A DNA stretch of 7,702 nucleotides from Candidatus Segetimicrobium genomatis (GTDB taxonomy: Bacteria > Sysuimicrobiota > Sysuimicrobiia > Sysuimicrobiales > Segetimicrobiaceae), in assembly GCA_005883865.1 (NCBI GenBank), contig VBAO01000252.1, forward strand, positions 1 through 7,702. The letters run 5' to 3'. The position numbers were made by a program, and so were the translations under genes. This document shows, piece after piece, positions 1 to 5,210 of this stretch; the stretch's first letter is position 1; each line of letters starts with the position of its first letter. A model generated the notes under the pieces. The model had not been told where the DNA came from. It made no database searches and worked only from the letters and a program-made list of their open reading frames with translations.

Positions 1-230
1 TGGACCATGTTGGCGATCAGCGCGCGCGTCAGGCCGTGCAGCGCACGGTGCAGCCGGTCGTCGGTCTGCCGGGTCACCACGATCTGGCCGCCTTCGACGG
101 CCACCCGCACCGCCGGGTGTACGCTCCGTTCCAGTCCCCCCTTGGGGCCTTTGACGCGGATCACCTGTTCGGCGACCGTCACCTCGACCCCCGCAGGGAT
201 AGCGATGGGGAGCTTACCGACTCGGGACAT
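1..230 (-). CDS. rplF: 50S ribosomal protein L6 (uL6), N-terminal part, cut by the window edge
   Basis: Reading from the ATG at 230 down to base 1 gives about 76 residues with no stop. They begin MSRVGKLPIAIPAGVEV and continue through VKGPKGGLERSVHP to HRALHGLTRALIANMV. This is the first of the two L6 domains; the second lies outside the window. L6 binds 23S rRNA near the sarcin-ricin loop and the stalk base, where it supports elongation factor binding. The start is decided by AGGAGG 8 bases upstream, fused to the stop codon of rpsH, with a 12-base gap to that stop. The conserved KGPKG and HRALHGxTRxLIxNMV motifs are intact. Its place after rpsH is the normal spc order. Confidence 0.95.
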   Translation of the reverse strand, partial: MSRVGKLPIAIPAGVEVTVAEQVIRVKGPKGGLERSVHPAVRVAVEGGQIVVTRQTDDRLHRALHGLTRALIANMV

Positions 231-238
231 CGCCCCAC

Positions 239-245
239 CCTCCTA
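239..245 (-). promoter_or_regulatory. Shine-Dalgarno of rplF fused with the rpsH stop codon
   Basis: The minus strand reads TAGGAGG. TAG is the stop of rpsH and GGAGG is the ribosome binding site of rplF, 8 bases before its ATG. A ribosome ending rpsH would sit on the rplF binding site, which suggests coupled re-initiation (inference). The same fused motif occurs at the rplW/rplB junction. Confidence 0.75.
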
Positions 246-579
246 CCAGATGAAGCACAGCACTTCGCCCCCGACCCCGGTTTTGCGGGCCTCGCGGTCG
301 GTCATCACGCCCTTGCTGGTCGAGAGGATGGCCACCCCGAGGCCCCCTTGGACGCGCGGCAGTTCGGTGCGCTGCGCGTAAATCCGGAGTCCCGGCCGGC
401 TGATGCGGCGGGGGCCGGTGATGATCCCCTCCTTCCGCTCCCCGTACCTCAGGGTGATGCGGATCACCTCTCTCCAGCTTCATCCGCGACGCGGGCATGG
501 AGACCTGGGGGCTCCGCGCCACCAACGCGTTACGGATTCTGGTCAGCATATCGGCGATGGGATCCGTGATCACGCCCAC
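243..579 (-). pseudogene. rpsH: 30S ribosomal protein S8 (uS8), interrupted by an internal deletion and frameshift
   Basis: S8 binds the central domain of 16S rRNA early in small-subunit assembly. From the GTG at 579 the reading gives MGVITDPIADMLTRIRNA and continues through MPASRMKLE (to about base 472), a clear S8 N terminus. In that frame the rest is nonsense and runs on to a stop at 214, inside rplF. A different frame, from about base 467, gives VIRITLRYGERKEG, then RRISRPGLRIYAQ, LGVAILSTSKGVMTD and GVGGEVLCFIW with a stop at 243: the full S8 C-terminal half. The two parts total about 110 residues against about 131 in the family. The segment normally between them (IAxILKxEGFIxx... in relatives) is absent. 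A loss of roughly 65 bases fits both the length and the frame change. The start at 579 is preferred over the GTG at 588 because GAGG lies 8 bases upstream of it. An assembly or sequencing error is likely, since S8 is normally essential. Confidence 0.9.
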
Positions 580-587
580 TCTGGTCA

Positions 588-591
588 CCTC
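588..591 (-). promoter_or_regulatory. Shine-Dalgarno of rpsH overlapping the rpsN stop
   Basis: GAGG (within GAGGTGA) overlaps the TGA stop of rpsN at 590-592. It lies 8 bases before the GTG at 579 and is adjacent to the alternative GTG at 588, which would leave no spacing. This favours 579 as the S8 start. A GTG at 573 is also possible but would be 14 bases away. Confidence 0.55.
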
Positions 592-775
592 ACCAGCTTG
601 CCTTCACCACGCCGGGAATCTCCCCGCGGTGCGCGAGCGTCCGGAGACAGATCCGGCACAGCCCGAACTTCCGAAACACCGCCCGCGGCCGACCACACGA
701 GCGGCAGCGGCTGTACCCCCGGACCTTGAACTTCGGCGCCGTTCGCCACTTGATCAACAGCGACTTCTTGGGCAT
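590..775 (-). CDS. rpsN: 30S ribosomal protein S14 type Z (uS14), zinc-binding form
   Basis: This 61-residue protein starts MPKKSLLIKWRTAPKFKVRGY and ends GEIPGVVKASW. It carries the C24-x2-C27 and C40-x2-C43 pairs (RCRSCGRP and GLCRICLR) that bind one zinc ion. The length and motif mark the short 'C+' S14, not the about 100-residue zinc-free form of E. coli. S14 sits in the head of the small subunit beside S3 and S10 and is a late-assembling protein. The ATG at 775 lies 4 bases after the rplE stop, with a G-rich GGGAGGGG binding site inside the end of rplE. Position between rplE and rpsH is canonical. Confidence 0.97.
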   Translation of the reverse strand: MPKKSLLIKWRTAPKFKVRGYSRCRSCGRPRAVFRKFGLCRICLRTLAHRGEIPGVVKASW

Positions 776-779
776 CCGG

Positions 780-1325
780 CTACGCCCCCTCCCGGGTCGG
801 CATCCCCAGCGATCGGAGCAACTCGCGCGCTTCCTCGTCGGTCCGCGCCGTCGTGACGATCGTGATATCCATCCCGCGAATCTTGTCGACCTTGTCGTAG
901 TCGATCTCGGGGAAGATCAGCTGCTCGCGGATCCCGATGTTCATCCCGCCCCGGCCGTCGAACGAGCGCGTCGGGATGCCCTTGAAGTCCTTGATGCGGG
1001 GCAGGCTGATATTGAAGAGCTTGTCCAGGAACTCGTACATCCGCTCGCCCCGCAGCGTCACCTTGCAGCCAATCGGGCTCCCCGCCCGCAGCTTGAACGC
1101 GGCGATCGACCGGCGGGCCCGGGCGATCACCGGGCGCTGCCCGCTGATCAGGGTCAGCTCCTCGACCGCCTTGTCCAGGTGCCGTTGGTCCTGGAGCGCC
1201 TCCTTGACCCGCATGTTGATGACGACCTTCTCCACCCTCGGCACCTGCATGATGTTGGTGTAGCCCAGGCGCTTTTGCAGTCCGGCCACCACCTCGGTCT
1301 TATACCGCTCCCGCAGCCTCGCCAT
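780..1325 (-). CDS. rplE: 50S ribosomal protein L5 (uL5)
   Basis: This 181-residue protein begins MARLRERYKTEVVAGLQKRL and is the usual length for L5. L5 binds 5S rRNA with L18 and forms the central protuberance, contacting S13 across the subunit bridge. Family signatures are VPRVEKVVINM (about 28-38), SGQRPVIARARRSIAAFKLR (about 61-80), GSPIGCKVTLRGERMYEFLDKL, and DFKGIPTRSFDGRGG MNIGIREQLIFPEIDYD. The frame is open further upstream to 1391, but the ATG at 1325 is chosen because family similarity starts there and GGGGAGAGG lies just before it, 10 bases after the rplX stop. One oddity: the usual NMGVGEA segment reads NMRVKEA. Confidence 0.97.
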   Translation of the reverse strand: MARLRERYKTEVVAGLQKRLGYTNIMQVPRVEKVVINMRVKEALQDQRHLDKAVEELTLISGQRPVIARARRSIAAFKLRAGSPIGCKVTLRGERMYEFLDKLFNISLPRIKDFKGIPTRSFDGRGGMNIGIREQLIFPEIDYDKVDKIRGMDITIVTTARTDEEARELLRSLGMPTREGA

Positions 1326-1335
1326 CGCCTCTCCC

Positions 1336-1665
1336 CTACGCCTTGTCGATGATCTCGCCGCAGTGGCGGCAGATCCGCACCTTCGTCCCATCTTCCAGGA
1401 GCCGGTGCCCGAACCGGACGGCCCGCCCGCAGCGCGTGCACACGAGCATCGCCTTCCCGGCGGGGAACGCCATCTCTTTCTCCACGATGCCGCCCGAGGG
1501 CATCTTCTGGGTGGGCTTCATGTGGCGCTTCGCCACCATGACCCCTTCCACGATGATCCGCCCGTCCTTCGGCGACACCCGAAGCACCTTGCCGCGCTTC
1601 CCCCGGTGCTTGCCCGTGATCACCTCGACGGTGTCCCCCCGCCGCACGTGGACCGGCAGCCGCAT
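1336..1665 (-). CDS. rplX: 50S ribosomal protein L24 (uL24) with C-terminal zinc motif
   Basis: This 109-residue protein begins MRLPVHVRRGDTVEVITGKH. Residues about 9-36 form the KOW motif (GDTVEVITGKHRGKRGKVLRV) that binds 23S rRNA; L24 is an assembly initiator near the tunnel exit. The segment KRHMKPTQKMPSGGIVEKE is typical of the family. The C-terminal part has C76-x2-C79 and C99-x2-C102 (CTRCGR and CRHCGE), a probable zinc site seen in many non-proteobacterial L24 proteins. The ATG at 1665 shares one base with the rplN stop (TGATG) and has GGAGG 7 bases upstream. A GTG at 1668 would add one residue but has poorer spacing. Confidence 0.97.
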   Translation of the reverse strand: MRLPVHVRRGDTVEVITGKHRGKRGKVLRVSPKDGRIIVEGVMVAKRHMKPTQKMPSGGIVEKEMAFPAGKAMLVCTRCGRAVRFGHRLLEDGTKVRICRHCGEIIDKA

Positions 1666-2033
1666 CACAGCACCTCCGGCGCGAGCGAGATGATCTTCAT
1701 GAACTGCTTCTCCCGCAACTCGCGCGCCACGGGGCCGAAGATGCGGGTCCCGCGGGGGTTGTTCTGATCGGTGATCAGCACCGCGGCGTTGTCATCGAAC
1801 CGGATATACGACCCGTCGGGCCGCCGCGTCTGCCGGCTCTGGCGGACCACCACCGCGTGCACGATCTCCCCCTTTTTGACCGTGCTGTTCGGGATCGCCT
1901 GCTTAACGGTGGCGACGATCACGTCGCCGATCCCCGCGTATCGCCGCCGGGATCCCCCGCGCACCCGAATGCACATGATCACCCTGGCTCCGGTGTTGTC
2001 GGCCACATGCAGCCGGGTGTAATTCTGGATCAC
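1665..2033 (-). CDS. rplN: 50S ribosomal protein L14 (uL14)
   Basis: The protein is 122 residues, exactly the common bacterial length. It starts (V/M)IQNYTRLHVADNTGARVIMCIRV and ends with FGPVARELREKQFMKIISLAPEVL. L14 binds 23S rRNA at the subunit interface and is the docking site for the silencing factor RsfS and part of bridge B8. The frame is open upstream to 2066, but the GTG at 2033 is chosen because the conserved N terminus begins there, it overlaps the rpsQ stop in a GTGA arrangement, and GGAG lies 8 bases upstream. It is the first gene of the spc half, following rpsQ with no gap, so the S10 and spc parts are fused here. Confidence 0.97.
   Translation of the reverse strand: MIQNYTRLHVADNTGARVIMCIRVRGGSRRRYAGIGDVIVATVKQAIPNSTVKKGEIVHAVVVRQSRQTRRPDGSYIRFDDNAAVLITDQNNPRGTRIFGPVARELREKQFMKIISLAPEVL
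1673..1677 (-). promoter_or_regulatory. Shine-Dalgarno of rplX inside the end of rplN
   Basis: GGAGG lies within the last codons of rplN, 7 bases before the ATG at 1665 and only 4 bases before the alternative GTG at 1668. The spacing supports the ATG start for L24. Confidence 0.6.
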
Positions 2034-2305
2034 CGCGCGCGCTCCAACACGCGGGCGACCCGCCACCGCTTCTCTTTGCTCAGCGGCCGGGTCTCGGCGA
2101 TGAGCACCGTGTCGCCCATTTTCGCCTCGCCCGCCTCATCGTGCGCCTTGAACCGGCGGTTCTTCCGGACGATCTTCTTGTAGAGCGGATGCCGGCCGCG
2201 GGTGAGGACCTCGACCACGACCGTCTTCTGCATCTTGTCGCTGACGATGATCCCGACCTGGGTCTTCCGGGCCGGGCGCCCGCTCGGCCCGCCGGGGGAC
2301 GTCAT
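2030..2305 (-). CDS. rpsQ: 30S ribosomal protein S17 (uS17)
   Basis: This 91-residue OB-fold protein is a primary 16S rRNA binder in the body of the small subunit. Signatures are KTQVGIIVSDKMQKTVVVEV (from about residue 14), RHPLYKKIVRKNRRFKAHDE, and GDTVLIAETRPLSKEKRWRVARVLE. Most bacterial S17 proteins begin close to the RKTxVGxVVSDK segment; here about 12 extra residues (MTSPGGPSGRPA) precede it. The ATG at 2305 is still the best start: it forms an ATGA overlap with the rpmC stop, GGGAGG lies 6 bases upstream, and no better start codon is found before the core. The stop overlaps the rplN GTG. Confidence 0.96.
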   Translation of the reverse strand: MTSPGGPSGRPARKTQVGIIVSDKMQKTVVVEVLTRGRHPLYKKIVRKNRRFKAHDEAGEAKMGDTVLIAETRPLSKEKRWRVARVLERAR

Positions 2306-2520
2306 GGCCGCCCTCCCGCGGGCTCCGCGGTCCCCGCCGCGCGTTCACGCAGCACCGTGAGCAATCGGGCCACGGTGCGGCGGACCAGCACCACCCGCGC
2401 CGGGTTCAGCAGCTTGCCGGAGGCCCGCTGGAGGCGCAGGTTGAACAGCTCCTCCCGGGCTTCCTCGAGCCGTTTCGCGAGGTCGGACATCCCCAACTCC
2501 CTCAGATCGCCGGCGCTCAT
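2302..2520 (-). CDS. rpmC: 50S ribosomal protein L29 (uL29)
   Basis: This 72-residue, mostly helical protein is recognised by MSAGDLRELGMSDLAKRLEEAREELFNLRLQ followed by ASGKLLNPARVVLVRRTVARLLTVLRER. Two long helices joined by the LxNPxRVxxVRRxIAR turn are the L29 fold. L29 sits with L23 at the tunnel exit, a docking platform for the signal recognition particle and trigger factor. The ATG at 2520 overlaps the rplP stop by 4 bases (ATGA) with GAGG 7 bases upstream, and its own stop overlaps the rpsQ start. The last about 12 residues (AAGTAEPAGGRP) are a low-complexity tail. Confidence 0.96.
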   Translation of the reverse strand: MSAGDLRELGMSDLAKRLEEAREELFNLRLQRASGKLLNPARVVLVRRTVARLLTVLRERAAGTAEPAGGRP

Positions 2521-2936
2521 CCCTGGACCTCGGCGCGGTGAACGAACTTCGTCTTAATGGGCAGTTTGTGCCCGGCCAGGGTCAGCGCTTCGCGGGCCAC
2601 ATCCTCGCTGACGCCCGCGAGCTCGAACATCACCCGCCCCGGCCGCACGACGGCGACCCAGAACTCCGGGTTCCCCTTCCCGCTGCCCATCCGGGTCTCG
2701 GCCGGCTTCTTGGTGACCGGCTTGTCCGGAAACACCCGGATCCACAGCTTGCCCCCGCGTTTGATGAACCGGGTCACCGCCCGTCGCGAGGCCTCGATCT
2801 GCTGGGCCGTGACCCATGCCCGATCGAGGGCCTGCAGGCCGAACTCCCCGAACACCACGGAGGCCCCGCGGTGCGCCTCACCCCGCATCCGGCCCCGGTG
2901 CGCCTTTCGAAACTTCACCCTCTTGGGCATCAACAT
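2517..2936 (-). CDS. rplP: 50S ribosomal protein L16 (uL16)
   Basis: The protein is 139 residues. It starts MLMPKRVKFRKAHRGRM and contains RGASVVFGEFGLQAL, AWVTAQQIEASRRAVTRFIKRGGKLWIRVFPDKPVTKKP, ETRMGSGKGNPEFWVAVVRPG and HKLPIKTKFV, the full set of L16 signatures. L16 is a late-assembling protein that contacts tRNA in the A and P sites near the central protuberance. The frame opens three codons earlier (2945), but the ATG at 2936 is preferred: GGAGG lies 10 bases before it and would be almost on top of the earlier codon. The start lies 59 bases inside the end of rpsC, the deepest overlap of the window. Confidence 0.96.
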   Translation of the reverse strand: MLMPKRVKFRKAHRGRMRGEAHRGASVVFGEFGLQALDRAWVTAQQIEASRRAVTRFIKRGGKLWIRVFPDKPVTKKPAETRMGSGKGNPEFWVAVVRPGRVMFELAGVSEDVAREALTLAGHKLPIKTKFVHRAEVQG

Positions 2937-3627
2937 TGGCCTCAACCCTCCTCTGCACGTTCACCCGCGGCATCCTCGAGGGGAGCACCACGGTCTCCCC
3001 CTCCGGAAGGATGTCCCCGCGGTAGATCCACACCTTCACCCCGATCCGCCCGTAGGTCGTCAGGGCCTCGGCCACCCCAAAGTCGATGTCCGCCCGGAGC
3101 GTCTGGAGGGGGACGCGGCCGTCCCGGTACCACTCGTACCGGGCGATCTCGGCCCCGGCGAGCCGGCCGCTGCACGAGATCCGGATGCCCTTGGCCCCGC
3201 TCCGGAGCGTGCGGGCGACCGCCTGCTTCATCGCGCGCCGGTACGCCACCCGCCGCTCGAGCTGGCTGGCGACGTTCTGCGCGACGAGCGTCGCCTCGAG
3301 CTCGGCCCGGCGGATCTCCTGCACGTTGAGCTGGATCTGCTTGCCGGTCAGCGCGTCGAGCTCTTTCTTCAGGGCATCGATCCCCGTCCCACCCCGCCCG
3401 ATGATGATCCCGGGCCTGGCGGAGTGGATGGTGATCCGCACCCGGTTGGCGGTGCGCTCGATCTCGATCCGCGAGATGCCGGCGCGCCCGAGCTTCTTCT
3501 TGATATGACGGCGCAGGGCCTGATCTTCCTGGATGAGGTCGGCGAAGTTCTTTTCCGCATACCACTTCGACTCCCAGTCCTTGATGATCCCGAGCCGCAA
3601 TCCGATCGGATGGATCTTCTGCCCCAC
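2878..3627 (-). CDS. rpsC: 30S ribosomal protein S3 (uS3)
   Basis: S3 (249 residues) lies at the mRNA entry channel, with helicase activity on mRNA together with S4 and S5, and binds 16S rRNA in the head. It starts MGQKIHPIGLRLGIIKDWES. The type II KH domain (about 40-110) carries GIIIGRGG, with the GxxG loop at 77-80. The C-terminal domain contains GIRISCSGRLAGAEIARYEW, RVPLQTLRADIDFG and TTYGRIGVKVWIYRG. The GTG start at 3627 is supported by AGGAGG 6 bases upstream and 14 bases after the rplV stop. About 25-30 residues extend beyond where many Terrabacteria S3 proteins end, and the last 19 codons overlap rplP. Confidence 0.97.
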   Translation of the reverse strand: MGQKIHPIGLRLGIIKDWESKWYAEKNFADLIQEDQALRRHIKKKLGRAGISRIEIERTANRVRITIHSARPGIIIGRGGTGIDALKKELDALTGKQIQLNVQEIRRAELEATLVAQNVASQLERRVAYRRAMKQAVARTLRSGAKGIRISCSGRLAGAEIARYEWYRDGRVPLQTLRADIDFGVAEALTTYGRIGVKVWIYRGDILPEGETVVLPSRMPRVNVQRRVEANVDAQEGEVSKGAPGPDAG

Positions 3628-3633
3628 CGCCCG

Positions 3634-3639
3634 CCTCCT
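3634..3639 (-). promoter_or_regulatory. Shine-Dalgarno of rpsC
   Basis: AGGAGG lies in the 14-base gap between rplV and rpsC, 6 bases before the GTG start at 3627. It fixes that non-ATG start for S3. Confidence 0.7.
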
Positions 3640-3641
3640 GA

Positions 3642-3974
3642 CTACTCGCCCTGCACCACGATGGTAATGTGGCTGCTCCGCTTCTTGATGACGTCCGCCC
3701 GGCCCCGCGCCCGCGCCTGCATCCGGCTCTGGCTGGGGCCGCTGTCGACAAACGCCTGGGAGACCCGCAGCGTGTCCCGCGCGAGCTCCAGGTTGTTCTC
3801 GGCGTTGGCGGCGGCCGACTTCACGACCTTCGCCACCGCCCGGGAGGCCCGGTTGGGCGAGAACCGGAGGACGGCGAGGGCCTCGTCGATGCCCTTCCCC
3901 TTGATGAGCGCCATCACGGGCCGGACCTTCCGCGGCGAGATATGCACGTACCGCGCGATGGCCTTCACTTCCAT
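3642..3974 (-). CDS. rplV: 50S ribosomal protein L22 (uL22)
   Basis: This 110-residue protein begins MEVKAIARYVHISPRKVRPVMALIKGK and ends SRMQARARGRADVIKKRSSHITIVVQGE. L22 contacts all 23S domains; its long beta hairpin, which includes the RARGRADVIKKRSSHI segment, lines the peptide exit tunnel opposite L4, where macrolide-resistance changes occur in other bacteria. Conserved blocks AAANAENNL and VDSGPS are present. The usual MPRAxGRA run reads MQARARGRA, so a common proline is replaced. The ATG at 3974 follows the rpsS stop by 13 bases with GGGAGG 7 bases upstream. Confidence 0.97.
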   Translation of the reverse strand: MEVKAIARYVHISPRKVRPVMALIKGKGIDEALAVLRFSPNRASRAVAKVVKSAAANAENNLELARDTLRVSQAFVDSGPSQSRMQARARGRADVIKKRSSHITIVVQGE

Positions 3975-3987
3975 GGGCGGGCCTCCC

Positions 3988-4332
3988 TCACGACGGCGCC
4001 GGTGCGGCGGGCGCGGCCGGGGCGGGGGTCGCCGCCCCGGGGCCGGTGGGGCGCACCGACGTGGTCTTTTCCACCCGGGCCCCGTGGCTCTTGAACGTCC
4101 GCGTGGGGGAGAACTCCCCCAGTTTGTGCCCGACCATGTTCTCGCTCACGTAGACCGGCACGTGCTTCCGCCCGTCGTAGACCGCGATCGTGTGTCCGAC
4201 CATCTCCGGCACGACCGTCGACCGCCGGGACCACGTCCGAATCACGCGCTTTTCCCGCGTTTGGTTGAGCACCCGGATCTTGTCCAGCAGGGGCGCGTCG
4301 ACAAACGGGCCTTTCTTGACCGACCGGCCCAT
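3988..4332 (-). CDS. rpsS: 30S ribosomal protein S19 (uS19) with an Ala/Pro-rich tail
   Basis: S19 binds 16S rRNA in the head with S13 and touches the A-site tRNA. The start MGRSVKKGPFVDAPLLDKI, then RTWSRRSTVVPEMVGHTIAVYDGRKHVPVYV, and MVGHKLGEFSPTRTFKSHG are textbook S19. The protein is 114 residues, whereas bacterial S19 is usually about 92-95. The extra residues (about 93-114) are almost only Ala, Pro, Gly and Thr (TPAPAAPAAPAPS) and are probably disordered. The ATG at 4332 is preceded by the longest gap of the window (37 bases after rplB), which holds a purine-rich GAGAGGGGG stretch as binding site and no evident hairpin or promoter. Confidence 0.97.
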   Translation of the reverse strand: MGRSVKKGPFVDAPLLDKIRVLNQTREKRVIRTWSRRSTVVPEMVGHTIAVYDGRKHVPVYVSENMVGHKLGEFSPTRTFKSHGARVEKTTSVRPTGPGAATPAPAAPAAPAPS

Positions 4333-4369
4333 GCCTAGCGCCCCCTCTCGCCGTTCCCGATGCGCATGG

Positions 4370-5194
4370 CTAATTTCTCCGCTTCACGATGAAGTTGTCG
4401 CTCGGCTTCGGCTTCCGGGTCTTGTACCCCAGGGTCGGCTTCCCCCACGGGGTGACGGGGCCGGGCATCCCGATCGGCGACTTCCCTTCGCCCCCCCCGT
4501 GCGGGTGGCTCGACGGATCCATCACCACCCCGCGGACGTGGGGACGCCACCCCATCCACCGCGAGCGGCCGGCCTTGCCGATGCTGATCGACTCGTGCTC
4601 GATGTTGCCGACCTGGCCCACGGTCGCGCGGCAGTTGAGGTGGATCATCCGCACCTCACCCGACGGGAGGCGCACCTGCGCGTACTCCCCCTCCTTGGCC
4701 ATCAGCTGGGCCCCCCCGCCGGCGCTCCGCACCAGCTGCCCCCCGCGGCCGATCTGCAGCTCGAGGTTGTGGACGGTGGTGCCGAGCGGGATCGCGCGCA
4801 GGGGGAGGGCGTTGCCGGGCCTGATCTCCGCCTTGGGCCCCGACTCCACCACGTCGCCCACGCCGAGGCCGACGGGGGCGAGGATGTACCGCTTCTCACC
4901 GTCCGCATAGTGCACCAGGGCGATGCGGGCGGACCGGTTCGGGTCGTACTCGATGCTCGCGACCCGGGCGGCGATCCCATCCTTGTCCCGCCTGAAGTCG
5001 ATCATCCGGTAGCGGCGCTTGTGCCCGCCCCCCCGGTGCCGGACGGTCAGCCGGCCCTGCCTGTTCCGTCCGCCGCGGGACGGATGGGGACGAAGGAGCC
5101 CCCGCTCGGGCTCCGTGGACGTGATCTCGTCGAAGGTGGAGACGGTCATGAACCGCCGTCCGGGGGTATATGGCTTGAACTTCTTCACGCCCAT
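4370..5194 (-). CDS. rplB: 50S ribosomal protein L2 (uL2)
   Basis: This 274-residue protein begins MGVKKFKPYTPGRRFMTVST and ends KPKPSDNFIVKRRN. L2 is a primary 23S rRNA binder needed for subunit joining and for a functional peptidyl transferase centre. Visible parts are the RNA-binding OB-like domain (about 40-125; GRNRQGRLTVRHRGGGHKRRYR, IEYDPNRSARIALVHYADGEKRYI) and the SH3-like domain (about 126-250; NLELQIGRGGQLVRSAG, HLNCRATVGQVGN), followed by HPHGGGEGKSPIG. The important His is H230. The usual MNPxDHPHGG segment here reads MDPSSHPHGG, so the Asp just before that His is a Ser. The ATG at 5194 has TAGGAGG upstream, fused with the rplW stop. Confidence 0.98.
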   Translation of the reverse strand: MGVKKFKPYTPGRRFMTVSTFDEITSTEPERGLLRPHPSRGGRNRQGRLTVRHRGGGHKRRYRMIDFRRDKDGIAARVASIEYDPNRSARIALVHYADGEKRYILAPVGLGVGDVVESGPKAEIRPGNALPLRAIPLGTTVHNLELQIGRGGQLVRSAGGGAQLMAKEGEYAQVRLPSGEVRMIHLNCRATVGQVGNIEHESISIGKAGRSRWMGWRPHVRGVVMDPSSHPHGGGEGKSPIGMPGPVTPWGKPTLGYKTRKPKPSDNFIVKRRN

Positions 5195-5203
5195 GACTCC
5201 ACG

Positions 5204-5210
5204 CCTCCTA
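5204..5210 (-). promoter_or_regulatory. Shine-Dalgarno of rplB fused with the rplW stop codon
   Basis: The minus strand reads TAGGAGG: TAG ends rplW and GGAGG serves rplB, 9 bases before its ATG at 5194. This matches the rpsH/rplF junction and suggests translational coupling. Confidence 0.7.

Noticed and set aside
465..475. Programmed ribosomal frameshift in rpsH
   Set aside because: No slippery run is seen, and shifting frame would still leave over 20 conserved residues missing.
1326..1391. Upstream extension of L5
   Set aside because: The extra 22 residues are the rplX end read in another frame and do not resemble L5; the ATG at 1325 has its own binding site.
2557..4338. 593-codon open frame on the plus strand
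   Set aside because: It lies antisense to rplP, rpsC, rplV and rpsS. Long antisense frames are expected in GC-rich coding DNA, and its translation is low-complexity Pro/Arg/Ala with no family resemblance.
4333..4369. Promoter or regulatory RNA in the longest gap (rplB-rpsS)
   Set aside because: The 37 bases show only a purine-rich binding site; no -10/-35 pair and no convincing stem-loop.
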